Shown piece after piece: positions 53,512 through 62,575 of a DNA stretch of 64,000 bases. Below the pieces are notes generated by a model. The model did no database searches. It was not told the origin of the DNA and saw nothing but the letters and a program-made list of their open reading frames with translations. Location: contig NZ_AKFJ01000081.1 of NCBI RefSeq assembly GCF_000272475.1, forward strand, positions 78,535 through 142,534, given 5' to 3'. The position numbers and the translations under genes are program-made. Within the stretch, counting starts at the first letter, position 1. Every line of letters starts with the position of its first letter. Source of the stretch: Novosphingobium sp. Rr 2-17. GTDB taxonomy: Bacteria > Pseudomonadota > Alphaproteobacteria > Sphingomonadales > Sphingomonadaceae.

Positions 53512-54864
53512 CTACGGCGTTTTGTTCGGCTCCGTCATCGCGAAGGTCTTTGAAAGGCCGTGGTACAGTTTTTCGCGGCAGACCCACTGGCTGGCCGCAT
53601 CGGCGATGAAGGCGGTTGCGAACATCGGTAGCATCAAGCCCCGGCTTGCGGTGGTCTCCGACAGGATGATGACGGCGGTCAGGGGCGCACGAACCACGCC
53701 GGCAAAATAGGCAACCATGCCCAGGATGACGATCGCGCTGGCAGGTTCAGACGGGAACACTTCGCGCAAGAGGTTGCCGACGCCGGCCCCCACCGCCAGC
53801 GACGGAGCGAAGATGCCGCCGGGCAGCCCGGCAATCGCGGTTGCCGCCGTCGCCGCCATCTTGGCAGGCCCGAACCACAGCGGTGCGTCCACGCCGACGA
53901 TCATCGCGCGAGCGGAGGAATAGCCGGTCCCCCAGGTCAAGCCGGTGAAAACACCGAGCAGCGCGACGATGCCGCCGCAGATGCCGGCGAACTTGATCGG
54001 GTTGGCTCTGCACCAGAGCGTCAACCGGTTGCGGCTCAACGCCATGCCCAAGAGGATGCGAGAGAACAGTCCGCCGGCCATGCCGCCCAGGATTCCCGCA
54101 ACGGGTGCGACGATGAGGGCCGATAGCAGCGGCATGTGCGCGTCGATGGCGCCGAAGTATATGTAATCGCCCTGCACCGATTGCGCGACCATCCCAGCGA
54201 TGACGATCGCTGCCAGAACCAGCAGGGTCACGCGCTGCTCATAGGCCGAGGCGAGTTCCTCGATCGCGAACAAGAGCCCGGCGAGTGGGGTGTTGAAGGC
54301 GGCAGCCACGCCAGCGGCACCGCCGGCTATTACCACCCCGCCGCGCAACGGCACGCGCACGATACGGTGGGTGAAGCCCATGACCGCCGCCGCCAATTGT
54401 ACCGTTGGACCTTCACGGCCGACCGACGCCCCGCCCAGTACGGCGCCGATCGTCAGCACCGCCTTGGCGGCGACAGTGCGTATCGAAATCAGGGTCTTGG
54501 TGGCATCGTTGGGGTTGGCTTGGGCCGCGATCACCTGCGGAATGCCGGACCCGCGCGCCAGTGGCGCATAGCGGCGGGTGATCCATACCAGAGCCATGAA
54601 CATGAGCGGCGTGGTTGCGAGGGGCAACCAGTGCCACGTCGTGGCATACCGATCGAACATTGCCGCAGCCCAGTCGGCGGCTTGCGCAAAAAGCGTCGCG
54701 ACGATCCCGACCAGGATCGCGCCGACGAGGATCGCCGCGCGGGTTCGAAACTGTACCGATCGGGGGCCACGGGCGCGCAGCAGCGCTCGATAACGCGCTG
54801 GCGTCCAGCGTCGTGCAGGCCTGAGATGTCGGAATATGCCTGCCATCGGCTGTACCACTACCAT
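53512..54864 (-). CDS. ClC family chloride channel/transporter
   Basis: A 450-residue ClC protein. The selectivity motifs are GSGIPQ (usually GSGIPE), GREGPTVQ and GIFAPSL. About ten helices are visible. The absence of CBS domains at the C-terminus fits bacterial ClC. Whether it is a channel or H+/Cl- exchanger depends on the gating-glutamate loop; glutamate is present in GREGP. It converges on pirin. Confidence 0.92.
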   Translation of the reverse strand: MVVVQPMAGIFRHLRPARRWTPARYRALLRARGPRSVQFRTRAAILVGAILVGIVATLFAQAADWAAAMFDRYATTWHWLPLATTPLMFMALVWITRRYAPLARGSGIPQVIAAQANPNDATKTLISIRTVAAKAVLTIGAVLGGASVGREGPTVQLAAAVMGFTHRIVRVPLRGGVVIAGGAAGVAAAFNTPLAGLLFAIEELASAYEQRVTLLVLAAIVIAGMVAQSVQGDYIYFGAIDAHMPLLSALIVAPVAGILGGMAGGLFSRILLGMALSRNRLTLWCRANPIKFAGICGGIVALLGVFTGLTWGTGYSSARAMIVGVDAPLWFGPAKMAATAATAIAGLPGGIFAPSLAVGAGVGNLLREVFPSEPASAIVILGMVAYFAGVVRAPLTAVIILSETTASRGLMLPMFATAFIADAASQWVCREKLYHGLSKTFAMTEPNKTP

Positions 54865-54869
54865 AGCGT

Positions 54870-54902
54870 AAAACGGGCGGAAAGCTTACGCTTCCCGCCC
54901 GT
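54870..54902 (-). terminator. Terminator of ahpF
   Basis: ACGGGCGGAAAGC (54873-54885), TTAC loop, GCTTCCCGCCCGT (54890-54902): 13 pairs with one mismatch. TTTTA follows on the minus strand. Confidence 0.85.
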
Positions 54903-54926
54903 CTCCCGTTGAACTGGACCTGAGGA

Positions 54927-56534
54927 TCAGGCCGCCTTGGCCTCTTGTGCGGCTTGGGCGATCTCTTCGGGGGCTTCGTTGCGGATCAGGTAGTCGAAGG
55001 CGGAGAGGGCCGCTTTCGAGCCTTCGCCCATGGCGATGATGATCTGCTTGTAGGGCACGGTGGTGACGTCGCCCGCGGCGAACACGCCGGGGAGGTTGGT
55101 CGCCGTCTTGTCGTCGATCACGATCTCGCCGCGCGGGGTCAGTTCGATGCCGCTGTCCTTGAGCCATTCGGTGTTAGGCACCAGGCCGATCTGGATGAAC
55201 ACGCCTTCCAGCTCCACCTTGTGCTCCTGGTCGGTGGCGCGGTCCTTGTAGACCAGCGCGTTGACCTTCTCGCCATCACCTTCGACTTCGGTGGTCTGGG
55301 CATTGGTGAGGATGACGACGTTCTTCATCGAGGCCAGTTTGTCGACCAGGACCTGGTCGGCGCGCAGCTTGCTGTCGAACTCAACCAGGGTGACGTGGCC
55401 GACGATGTTGGCCAGATCGATCGCCGCTTCGACGCCCGAGTTGCCGCCGCCGATCACCGCCACGCGCTTGCCCTTGAACAAGGGGCCATCGCAGTGCGGG
55501 CAATAGGCCACGCCCTTGTTCTTGTACTCCGCTTCGCCCGGAACCCCCAGGTTGCGCCAGCGCGCGCCGGTGGTGAGGATCAGGCTGCGGGCCTTGAGCG
55601 AGGCGCCGTTGGCGAACACCACTTCGTGGTAGCCGCCAAGCTCGGTCGCCGGGATCAGCTTGTCGGCGCGCTGCAGGTTCATCACGTCGATGTCGTATTC
55701 ACCGACATGCTGTTCGAGCGCGGCGGCGAGCTTTGGCCCTTCGGTATAGGGGACCGAGATGAAGTTCTCGATGCCCATGGTGTCCTGCACCTGGCCGCCG
55801 AAACGCTCTGCGGCGATGCCGGTGCTGAAACCCTTGCGCGCGGTGTAGATCGCCGCCGAGGCGCCGGCAGGACCGCCACCGACGACCAGAACTTCGAAGG
55901 CGTCCTTCTCGGCCAACTTGGCAGCCGCCTTGGCATCGGCGCCAGCGTCGAGCTTGCCGAGGATTTCCTCGACGCTCATCTTGCCCGAACCCCACATCGC
56001 CCCGTTGAGGAAGACGGCGGGCACGGCCATGACACCGCGTTCCTCGACTTCGGCCTGGAAGGTGCCGCCTTCGATCAGCGTCACTTCGACGTGCGGGTTG
56101 TTGAGCGCGATCAGGGTCAGCGCCTGCACCACGTCGGGGCAGTTGTGGCACGATAGCGAGAAATACATCTCGAACCGCAGGCTGCCTTCGAGGGCGCGGG
56201 CTTGTTCGAGGACTTCGTCCGAAACCTTGGGCGGGTGGCCGCCGGTCCACAGCAGCGCGAGGACGAGCGAGGTGAATTCATGGCCGAGCGGCAGGCCGGC
56301 AAAACGCACCCAGGCGCTGGCGTCGGAGGCGCGGCGGATGATGAAGCTGGGGCGGCGTGCGTCGTCGCCGTCGAAGGTGGCGGTGACTTTGTCCGAGAGC
56401 GAGGCGATGGTGGTCAGCAGCTCGCGAGTCTCGGTGGATTTCGCATCGTCGCCGAGCGAGGCGACCAGCTCGATCGGCTCGCGCAGCATGGCGAGGTATT
56501 GCGAGAGCTGTTGCTTCAGGGTGGCGTCGAGCAT
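54927..56534 (-). CDS. ahpF: Alkyl hydroperoxide reductase subunit F
   Basis: A 535-residue NADH-dependent flavoprotein disulfide reductase that recycles AhpC. The N-terminal fused thioredoxin domain has C129/C132 in SCHNCPDV and the FAD motif [12 protein letters not shown]. The redox-active C345/C348 are in AYCPHCDG, and NAD(P) and C-terminal FAD motifs follow. ahpC lies upstream, separated by a palindromic repeat. It ends in a strong terminator. Together they reduce H2O2 and organic peroxides. Confidence 0.96.
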   Translation of the reverse strand: MLDATLKQQLSQYLAMLREPIELVASLGDDAKSTETRELLTTIASLSDKVTATFDGDDARRPSFIIRRASDASAWVRFAGLPLGHEFTSLVLALLWTGGHPPKVSDEVLEQARALEGSLRFEMYFSLSCHNCPDVVQALTLIALNNPHVEVTLIEGGTFQAEVEERGVMAVPAVFLNGAMWGSGKMSVEEILGKLDAGADAKAAAKLAEKDAFEVLVVGGGPAGASAAIYTARKGFSTGIAAERFGGQVQDTMGIENFISVPYTEGPKLAAALEQHVGEYDIDVMNLQRADKLIPATELGGYHEVVFANGASLKARSLILTTGARWRNLGVPGEAEYKNKGVAYCPHCDGPLFKGKRVAVIGGGNSGVEAAIDLANIVGHVTLVEFDSKLRADQVLVDKLASMKNVVILTNAQTTEVEGDGEKVNALVYKDRATDQEHKVELEGVFIQIGLVPNTEWLKDSGIELTPRGEIVIDDKTATNLPGVFAAGDVTTVPYKQIIIAMGEGSKAALSAFDYLIRNEAPEEIAQAAQEAKAA

Positions 56535-56598
56535 GTCAGGGTTCCTTGGAGGTTGGGTCTTTGCCGCTGGGCCGTGCGTTACCCCCTGGAACCTGACA

Positions 56599-56694
56599 CT
56601 TCGTCATTCCCGCGCAGGCGGGAATCCATCTCTGGCGCTGGCCGATGGAGCCAGCGTCAGGAGATGGGTCCCCGCTTTCGCGGGGAAGACGAAG
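56599..56694. repeat. Nested palindromic intergenic repeat between ahpC and ahpF
   Basis: Outer arms CTTCGTC (56599-56605) and GACGAAG (56688-56694) enclose ATTCCCGC-GCAG-GCGGGAAT (56606-56625), TCCCCGC-TTTC-GCGGGGA (56669-56686) and a middle pairing of CCATCTC with GAGATGG plus GCGCTGG/CCAGCG. The whole 96 bp can fold as one branched structure. It sits in the ahpC-ahpF gap and may modulate the ratio of the two proteins. TTCGTCATTCCCGCGCAGGC-type elements recur in sphingomonads. Confidence 0.75.
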
Positions 56695-56745
56695 TTTGGT
56701 TGTAGGGTAATCACGAACCCAGCAGACAGACTATGTATTTAAGCG

Positions 56746-57312
56746 TTAGATCTTGCCGACGAGGTCGAGCGAAGGAGCCAGCGTCTCGCCGCCTTCTTCC
56801 CACTTGGCCGGGCAGACCTGGCCGGGGTGCTCGCGCCAGTACTTGGCGGCCTTGATCTTGCGGACCAGTTCCTTGGCGTTGCGGCCCACGCCCTCAGGGG
56901 TGATTTCGACGAGCTGGATCACGCCATCGGGATCGACCACGAAGGTCGCACGGTCAGCCAGGCCGGCTTCTTCACGCAGCACGCCGAAGTTGTTGGTCAG
57001 CTTGTGGTTCTGGTCGCCCAGGAACGCGTACTTCAGCTTGCCGATGGTGTCCGAGGTGTCGTGCCAAGCCTTGTGGCTGAAGTGGGTGTCGGTGGACACG
57101 CCATAGACTTCGACGCCGAGGCCCTGAAGCGTGTCGTACTGCTCGCCCAGGTCTTCCAGCTCGGTCGGGCAGACGAAAGTGAAGTCAGCGGGGTAGAAGA
57201 AGAACACGGCCCACTTGCCGGCGATGTCGCCCTCGGTGACGTCGAAAAAGTCCTTACCGGCCTGGAAGGCGGTGTTCTTGAACGGCTTGATCTGGCTGCC
57301 GACGATACCCAT
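56746..57312 (-). CDS. ahpC: Alkyl hydroperoxide reductase subunit C (2-Cys peroxiredoxin)
   Basis: A 188-residue typical 2-Cys peroxiredoxin with peroxidatic C48 in FTFVCPTE and resolving C167 in GQVCPAKW. It reduces peroxides in the cytoplasm and is recycled by AhpF just downstream. The start at 57312 is preceded by GGGAGA. No OxyR gene is near. Confidence 0.97.
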   Translation of the reverse strand: MGIVGSQIKPFKNTAFQAGKDFFDVTEGDIAGKWAVFFFYPADFTFVCPTELEDLGEQYDTLQGLGVEVYGVSTDTHFSHKAWHDTSDTIGKLKYAFLGDQNHKLTNNFGVLREEAGLADRATFVVDPDGVIQLVEITPEGVGRNAKELVRKIKAAKYWREHPGQVCPAKWEEGGETLAPSLDLVGKI

Positions 57313-57404
57313 GGATGTATTCTCCCTAAAGGGGGTGGTTGAAACTGATGGGCCTGAGATAGCCCGTGTGCGTGACGCTTTGTAGGGGCTTGATCCGATT
57401 GGGT

Positions 57405-57423
57405 TGATCGCCTGTGGCGATCA
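57405..57423. promoter_or_regulatory. Inverted repeat upstream of ahpC
   Basis: TGATCGCC-TGT-GGCGATCA: eight-base perfect arms about 93 bp upstream of the ahpC start. It does not match the OxyR consensus. A regulator site is possible but unproven. Confidence 0.3.
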
Positions 57424-57514
57424 CCGGGCGATGGATAGACCGATTTTGTCGATTAAATGCTCGCGGCAGGAAGCAAACGCTTGCTCTGACGCGCCGCTGC
57501 GTTTCAGGCGCCGC

Positions 57515-57970
57515 TCAGGCCCGCGCCAGCTTTACCAGCGCTTCGTCCAGTGACGAGAGGAACCGCGAGCGGTCCTGCTTGCCGAACGGCGGCGGTCCGC
57601 CAACGATGTCGCCGCCGGCGCGCAAGTCCGCCATGATCGCGCGCGTGGCGATGGCACTGCCGATCGAGGCGGTGGTGAAAGGCTTGCCGTTGGGTGCGAT
57701 CACCACCGCGCCCAGCTTCAAGCCGCGGTCGGCCAGCAGGATGTCGGTGGTGATGACGACCGTGCGCGCATCGGTATTCTCGACAATCCAGTCGTCCGCC
57801 GCATCGAAGGCGTCGCTCACCAGCTTGCGAGAGATCATGGGGCTTTGCGGCACCCGGATCGGGCTGTTGCTGACGACGACGACCGGTACTTTGTGGCGGG
57901 CGGAAACACGATAGACCTCGTCCTTCACCGGGCAGGCGTCGGCATCGATCAGGATGCGGATGTCAGCCAC
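57515..57970 (-). CDS. YaiI/YqxD family (DUF188) protein
   Basis: A 151-residue protein with the family start [14 protein letters not shown] and VVVVSNSPI, matching DUF188 (PIN-like fold with acidic residues). Function is not established; nuclease activity has been proposed for the superfamily. It is coupled to aroC, whose 3' end overlaps it by eight bases. Confidence 0.92.
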   Translation of the reverse strand: MADIRILIDADACPVKDEVYRVSARHKVPVVVVSNSPIRVPQSPMISRKLVSDAFDAADDWIVENTDARTVVITTDILLADRGLKLGAVVIAPNGKPFTTASIGSAIATRAIMADLRAGGDIVGGPPPFGKQDRSRFLSSLDEALVKLARA

Positions 57971-59060
57971 ATTGGCCGCGATGCAGCAGTTTGTGATCGG
58001 CCAGGACCAGCGCCATCATCGCTTCGACCACCGGCACCCCGCGGATACCGACGCACGGGTCGTGGCGGCCCTTGGTGAACATTTCGGTGGCGGCGAAGCT
58101 GCCGTTTTCGTCGGCGCGCATCACCGTCTGCTGGGGCGTCAGGATTGAACTGGTGGGCTTGAACGCGACACGCACCGTCACCGGCTGGCCGGTGGAGATG
58201 CCACCCGCAATGCCGCCGGCGTGGTTCGCCAGGAACTCTGGCGCGCCATCGGGGCCGCTTTCCTGCGCGGGGCGCATCGGATCGGCGTTCTGCTCGCCGG
58301 TCAGGCGCGCGGCGGCGAAACCATCGCCGATTTCCACGCCCTTGACCGCGTTGATGCCCATCATCGCGGCGGCCAGATCGGCGTCGAGCTTGCCGTAGAG
58401 CGGCGCGCCCCAGCCGGCGGGCACGCCGCTGGCATAGCATTCCACCACGGCGCCCACGGATGAGCCGGACTTGCGGGCATCATCGACGATCGCTTCCCAG
58501 CGCTTGGCAGCGGCAGCATCGGGGCAGAAGAACGGGTTCTCGGCGATCTCGTTCTCGTCGAACTTGCCCGGATCGATCATGTCGCCGCCGATCTCGGACA
58601 CATAGGCCAGGATCTTCACTTCGGGGATCACCAGCCGCGCCACCGCGCCAGCCGCGACCCGGCTCGCCGTCTCACGCGCGGACGAGCGCCCGCCACCGCG
58701 ATAGTCGCGAAAGCCGTACTTGGCGTCGTAGGCATAGTCGGCATGGCCGGGGCGATAGGCCTTGGCGACCTCGGAATAATCCTTGGAGCGTTGATCGACG
58801 TTCTCGATCATCAGCGAGATTGGGGTGCCGGTCGTGCGCCCTTCGAACACGCCGGACAGGATGCGGACTTGGTCCGGCTCCTGCCGCTGCGTCGTGTACT
58901 TCGATTGGCCGGGCCGGCGCGCGTCGAGGAACGGCTGGATCACCGTCTCGTCGATCGATAGCCCCGGCGGGCACCCGTCTACGACCGCGCCGATGGCGGG
59001 CCCATGGCTTTCGCCCCAGGTGGTAAAACGGAACAGGCGGCCGAAGCTGTTTACGCTCAT
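57963..59060 (-). CDS. aroC: Chorismate synthase
   Basis: A 365-residue FMN-dependent enzyme that makes chorismate from EPSP, the last common step of the aromatic pathway. It has the signature [32 protein letters not shown] and [16 protein letters not shown] (FMN site). It spans the full family length. The DUF188 gene follows. Confidence 0.97.
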   Translation of the reverse strand: MSVNSFGRLFRFTTWGESHGPAIGAVVDGCPPGLSIDETVIQPFLDARRPGQSKYTTQRQEPDQVRILSGVFEGRTTGTPISLMIENVDQRSKDYSEVAKAYRPGHADYAYDAKYGFRDYRGGGRSSARETASRVAAGAVARLVIPEVKILAYVSEIGGDMIDPGKFDENEIAENPFFCPDAAAAKRWEAIVDDARKSGSSVGAVVECYASGVPAGWGAPLYGKLDADLAAAMMGINAVKGVEIGDGFAAARLTGEQNADPMRPAQESGPDGAPEFLANHAGGIAGGISTGQPVTVRVAFKPTSSILTPQQTVMRADENGSFAATEMFTKGRHDPCVGIRGVPVVEAMMALVLADHKLLHRGQCG

Positions 59061-59177
59061 GGCCCGGCCTTTTGCCCAGATCGGTGCGTTTGTCCACGTT
59101 GAAGGCGAGGGGGCGAGGGGCGGGGGGCGGCGTTTGCACGCTCACCTCGGTGAGCGCTCGACCTCGTGCCGACAAAA

Positions 59178-59272
59178 CTATACCTTCGTCGTTGCGAGCG
59201 TAGCGAAGCAATCCAGGGCGGCGTGCAACTGCTCTGGATTGCTTCGCTACGCTCGCAACGACGAAGGTATAG
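59178..59272. repeat. Long perfect inverted repeat (39-nt arms)
   Basis: Left arm 59178-59216 and right arm 59234-59272 are exact reverse complements over 39 nt, with a 17-nt loop. The core is TTGCGAGCGTAGCGAAGCAA followed by TCCAG. A second copy of the family lies at 63932-64000. This is a dispersed palindromic element found in many bacterial genomes. Its placement between the aroC start and the monooxygenase start suggests no obvious coding disruption. Confidence 0.9.
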
Positions 59273-59338
59273 GGGAGTTGCCCTTTCCAATCGCGCGATC
59301 GTTCTCGAAAGCGCGCGCTCACGTCACAGGATAAATCG

Positions 59339-59659
59339 ATGTTCCTCGTCGTCTTCCGCAACCGCAAGCGCGCCGATATCGATGCAGTGGCCTACGCCCG
59401 CGACGCGCAGGCGATGGAAGTGCTGGCAAAGGCACAACCGGGTTTCCTCTCGTTCAAGAGTTACGCCAGCGAAGACGGCGAAGTGGTCGCCCTATCGGAA
59501 TGGGCAGACGAGGCTTCTGCCCGCGCCTGGGGCCGCCATGCCGAACATGCGCCGATACAAGCTACAGGCCGCGCGGCTTACTACGAGAGCTATACTCTTT
59601 TCACTTGCGATTCGCCGCGGATTCACGAGTGGACACTTGCGCCTGTGAAAGATGTTTGA
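59339..59659 (+). CDS. Antibiotic biosynthesis monooxygenase (ABM) domain protein
   Basis: A 106-residue ferredoxin-like dimeric alpha-beta barrel: FLVVFRNRKRADIDAVAYAR, LAKAQPGFLSFKSYASEDGE and VVALSEWADEASARAWGRHA. The family includes quinone-forming oxygenases and haem-degrading proteins. It lacks a haem-ligand that I can name. Activity unknown. The inverted repeat ends 66 bp upstream. Confidence 0.85.
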   Translation: MFLVVFRNRKRADIDAVAYARDAQAMEVLAKAQPGFLSFKSYASEDGEVVALSEWADEASARAWGRHAEHAPIQATGRAAYYESYTLFTCDSPRIHEWTLAPVKDV

Positions 59660-59860
59660 GCGTTGAACCGCCTGTCTACGGTATCGGGTGCCTCACATAT
59701 CGCCGTCGATCGGCCTGTGGTGCCGCATCAAAAGGCGCTAAGGCCTCACAAATCGAACTGGGTTCTTATGTCATGGTCGCTGCCTTGCAATTTACTTGAA
59801 GTGGCTTCCGGTCGAGGAGCAAGTTAAGCGCGGTCAAGTTAGAGCGGGGGCAGCGGGACA

Positions 59861-60130
59861 ATGGATTGGCAGTCTCTGATTTACGGGTCTTTGAGCCTGA
59901 TTTCCGGCGTCCCGATGCTGCTCTTTCCGGCTCAAAAACGAAATGCTGCTGTGAAGGCTTGGAAAAGCCGCATGCAGGAAATTAAGGCTGGCAAGCCTGA
60001 GCAGTTTTTTGAAGAGCTCCGTTCGCTTGAGGCTTATCCGCCATATAGCACGGATCGAAAGTGGCGAGCGGTCGGTGCGCTTTTGACGTTCGGTGGGGTC
60101 GTGATGCTGGTTAATGCTTGCTACCCATGA
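59861..60130 (+). CDS. Small hypothetical membrane protein
   Basis: An 89-residue protein with two hydrophobic helices (SLIYGSLSLISGVPMLLF; VGALLTFGGVVMLVNA) flanking a charged middle (KAWKSRMQEIKAGKPEQFFE). I do not recognise a family. It has good codon composition. It is the only gene in the gap between the ABM protein and the ArsC-like gene. The role is unknown. Confidence 0.6.
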   Translation: MDWQSLIYGSLSLISGVPMLLFPAQKRNAAVKAWKSRMQEIKAGKPEQFFEELRSLEAYPPYSTDRKWRAVGALLTFGGVVMLVNACYP

Positions 60131-60260
60131 ACATGATTTTACGGCATTCCCAACTATCAAAGCGCTTCGACGGTATCCCCAACTGCTGTCGATCGTTTTG
60201 CGGCCGAGGTTCATTAGATTGATAAATATCTTTTAATATCAATATATTGAGTTTTATAAA

Positions 60261-60605
60261 ATGGTTGATGTTTTCGGAATCAGCAACTGCGACACGGTCA
60301 AGAAAGCCCGCGTATGGCTGGACGGGCAGGGGATCGCCTACGCCTTTCACGACTACAAGAAGGAAGGCGCCGATCCCGAGCGGTTGGCCGCTTGGGTCGA
60401 ACAGGCGGGCTGGGAAAAGCTGCTGAACCGCGCCGGCACCACCTTTCGCAAGTTGCCCGATGCGGACAAGGCCGACGTCGACGCCACCAAGGCGATCGCG
60501 GTGATGGTCGCGAACCCCAGCGCGATCAAGCGCCCGGTGGTCGAGCATCCGGGCGGTTTGCTGGTGGGCTTCAACGTGGCGGAATGGCAGGCCGCGCTCG
60601 GATGA
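60261..60605 (+). CDS. ArsC/Spx family reductase-like protein (YffB)
   Basis: A 114-residue YffB-type protein with ISNCDTVKKARVWL, the single N-terminal Cys of the ArsC fold, and the conserved IKRPVVEH strand. These proteins are thiol-dependent reductases or redox adaptors. It overlaps pnuC by four bases, so they are one operon. Confidence 0.9.
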   Translation: MVDVFGISNCDTVKKARVWLDGQGIAYAFHDYKKEGADPERLAAWVEQAGWEKLLNRAGTTFRKLPDADKADVDATKAIAVMVANPSAIKRPVVEHPGGLLVGFNVAEWQAALG

Positions 60606-61210
60606 ACGCGCAGACGCTGGCCATCCTGGAGTGGGTTGCGGCGGGGCTGGGCCTCGTCAACATCGCGCTGCTGGTGCGGCGCAGCGTGTGGAACTATCCG
60701 GTCGGGATCGCGATGGTGGCGCTGTACGTTTTCGTGTTCTGGGAACAGCGTCTGTACGCCGAAAGCGGGCTGCAGGTGTTTTTCATCCTGGCGCAGGCCT
60801 GGGGATGGTGGATGTGGCAGCGCGTGGGGGGCGAGGGCGACCGCGTGCCGGTGCGCTGGCTGGACGGGATGAGCCGCGCGGTCTGGGTGGTGGGAACCGC
60901 AGCGGTCAGCCTCAACCTGGGCTGGGTGATGCACCGCTTCACCGATGCCGCGCTGCCCTACATCGACACCGCAATTGCCGGGGTCAGCGTTTCCGCTCAG
61001 ATACTGTTGGCCTTTCGCCGCGTCGAGAACTGGGTATTGTGGATCGCCATCGATGCAGTGGCTATCCCCCTCTACCTCAATCGCGGCTTGCACGCGACGG
61101 CGGTGCTGTATGCCGGGATGCTGGTGATGTCGGTGCTGGGCCTGCGCGAATGGATCGCTGCAGCCAAGGCGCCTGCCGTCGAACCGCAGGATCGGGCGCA
61201 CGCTGCCTGA
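60602..61210 (+). CDS. pnuC: Nicotinamide riboside transporter PnuC
   Basis: A 202-residue inner-membrane protein with about seven helices. It carries the PnuC features WNYPVGIAMVALYVFVFWEQ and LAQAWGWWMW (substrate site Trp/Gln). It takes up nicotinamide riboside for NAD salvage. I chose the ATG at 60602, overlapping the ArsC-like stop. The nadR-like kinase follows after 19 bp. Confidence 0.93.
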   Translation: MNAQTLAILEWVAAGLGLVNIALLVRRSVWNYPVGIAMVALYVFVFWEQRLYAESGLQVFFILAQAWGWWMWQRVGGEGDRVPVRWLDGMSRAVWVVGTAAVSLNLGWVMHRFTDAALPYIDTAIAGVSVSAQILLAFRRVENWVLWIAIDAVAIPLYLNRGLHATAVLYAGMLVMSVLGLREWIAAAKAPAVEPQDRAHAA

Positions 61211-61229
61211 CACTATTGCTGCCCCTGCG

Positions 61230-61742
61230 ATGAAAACAGTTTGCCTCCACGGTGCGGAAAGCACGGGCAAGTCCATGCTCGCGCGAAAGCTGCAGGTGGA
61301 TCGCGGTTGGCCGTGGGTGCCCGAATATGGCCGCACGTATTGCGAAGAGCATGGCACCGACCTGAAGATGGCGGACTTGCTCGCCATCGCTGAAGGGCAG
61401 GATCACGCCAACCGAGCCGCGATGGCGGGCGCGTCGCCACTGCTGCTGCTCGACACCGACCAGTTGGTGACGGCGGCCTGGGCGCAGATGCTGTTCGGCA
61501 CCGTGCCGCCCTCGCTGCTGGGCTGGCCCAAGGCGGACCTGTATTTGCATTTCGAAGCCGACGTCGCCTGGCAGGACGACGGAACCCGGCTGTTCGGCGA
61601 GGCCGATCGCCGCGCCCGCTTCGCCGCCATCGCGCTGGACATGCTGGAGCGTACCGGCGTGCCTTACGTCCGCATCGGCGGATCGTGGGCAGAGCGCGAG
61701 GCCCAGGCCACCGCTGCCATCGCGGCGCTGTTGGAGGCTTAA
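61230..61742 (+). CDS. NadR-like ribosylnicotinamide kinase
   Basis: A 170-residue P-loop kinase with Walker A GAESTGKSMLA and a kinase lid with RTYCEEHGTD. It phosphorylates nicotinamide riboside to NMN, trapping what PnuC imports. It is the kinase part only; no NMN adenylyltransferase or HTH domain is present. It converges on ubiG, overlapping four bases. Confidence 0.87.
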   Translation: MKTVCLHGAESTGKSMLARKLQVDRGWPWVPEYGRTYCEEHGTDLKMADLLAIAEGQDHANRAAMAGASPLLLLDTDQLVTAAWAQMLFGTVPPSLLGWPKADLYLHFEADVAWQDDGTRLFGEADRRARFAAIALDMLERTGVPYVRIGGSWAEREAQATAAIAALLEA

Positions 61743-62509
61743 TCCGAGAGCTTGGCCGTCACGATGTAGTTCAGCGACATTTCATGCGAGAGGTGCAGGC
61801 CCGCCGTGGGCGACCAGGCGATGCCGCTGCGCGCGCCGATCTGCAGGCCCGCTTCGGTGGCAAGGTCCGCCAGTTCCTCGGGCGTTACGAACTGGTTCCA
61901 ATCGTGGGTGCCGCGCGGGACTTTGCCCAGCCGCTCTGCCGCTTCGACCATCAGCAAGCGCGACACGGGCGTGCGGTTGGGGCAGGACAGGATCATCAGC
62001 CCGCCCGGCGCCAGGGTGGCGACGAGCGCGGCCAGGAACGCGCGCTTGTCGGCAACGTGTTCGATGACTTCCAGCGAACAGACCAGGTCGAACCCCGTCA
62101 GGCCCAGCGCGCCGATTTCGCCAGCGTGATAATCGATCGCCAGCCCCATCGCTTCGGCATGGGTGCGCGCGGCGGCGATGTTCTCGGGCGCCGCATCGAC
62201 GCCGGTGACTTGTGCGCCCAGCCGTGCCAACGGTTCCGCCAGCAGCCCCGCCCCGCAGCCGACGTCCAGCGCGCGCTTGCCGGCGAGCGGGCGAATGCTG
62301 CGCGACTCAGCGCCGAAATGCGCGTCGATCGCCTCGCGGATGAAGCGTAGGCGCACCGGGTTGAGCTTGTGCAGCATCGCCGACGAACCGCGCGGGTCCC
62401 ACCAGTCCGCCGCCAGCGCGCCGAAGTGGGCGGCCTCCTTGTCGTTGATGGTTGCATTCATCGCGGTGGGGCCGGGAATCGCCGGGGTCGTTTCGGTTGC
62501 ATTGTCCAT
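61739..62509 (-). CDS. ubiG: Ubiquinone biosynthesis O-methyltransferase UbiG
   Basis: A 256-residue SAM-dependent methyltransferase with motif I LDVGCGAGLLAEPLARLG, motif II DLVCSLEVIEHV and the family segment HFGALAADWWDPRG. It performs both O-methylations in ubiquinone synthesis. It is divergent from lysC, 66 bp apart. Confidence 0.95.
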   Translation of the reverse strand: MDNATETTPAIPGPTAMNATINDKEAAHFGALAADWWDPRGSSAMLHKLNPVRLRFIREAIDAHFGAESRSIRPLAGKRALDVGCGAGLLAEPLARLGAQVTGVDAAPENIAAARTHAEAMGLAIDYHAGEIGALGLTGFDLVCSLEVIEHVADKRAFLAALVATLAPGGLMILSCPNRTPVSRLLMVEAAERLGKVPRGTHDWNQFVTPEELADLATEAGLQIGARSGIAWSPTAGLHLSHEMSLNYIVTAKLSD

Positions 62510-62575
62510 GAACCGCCCTTAACAGCGCGCCCGACTCTAATCCACTCGCGCCAGACCTTGGGGAGCACCGGAACC

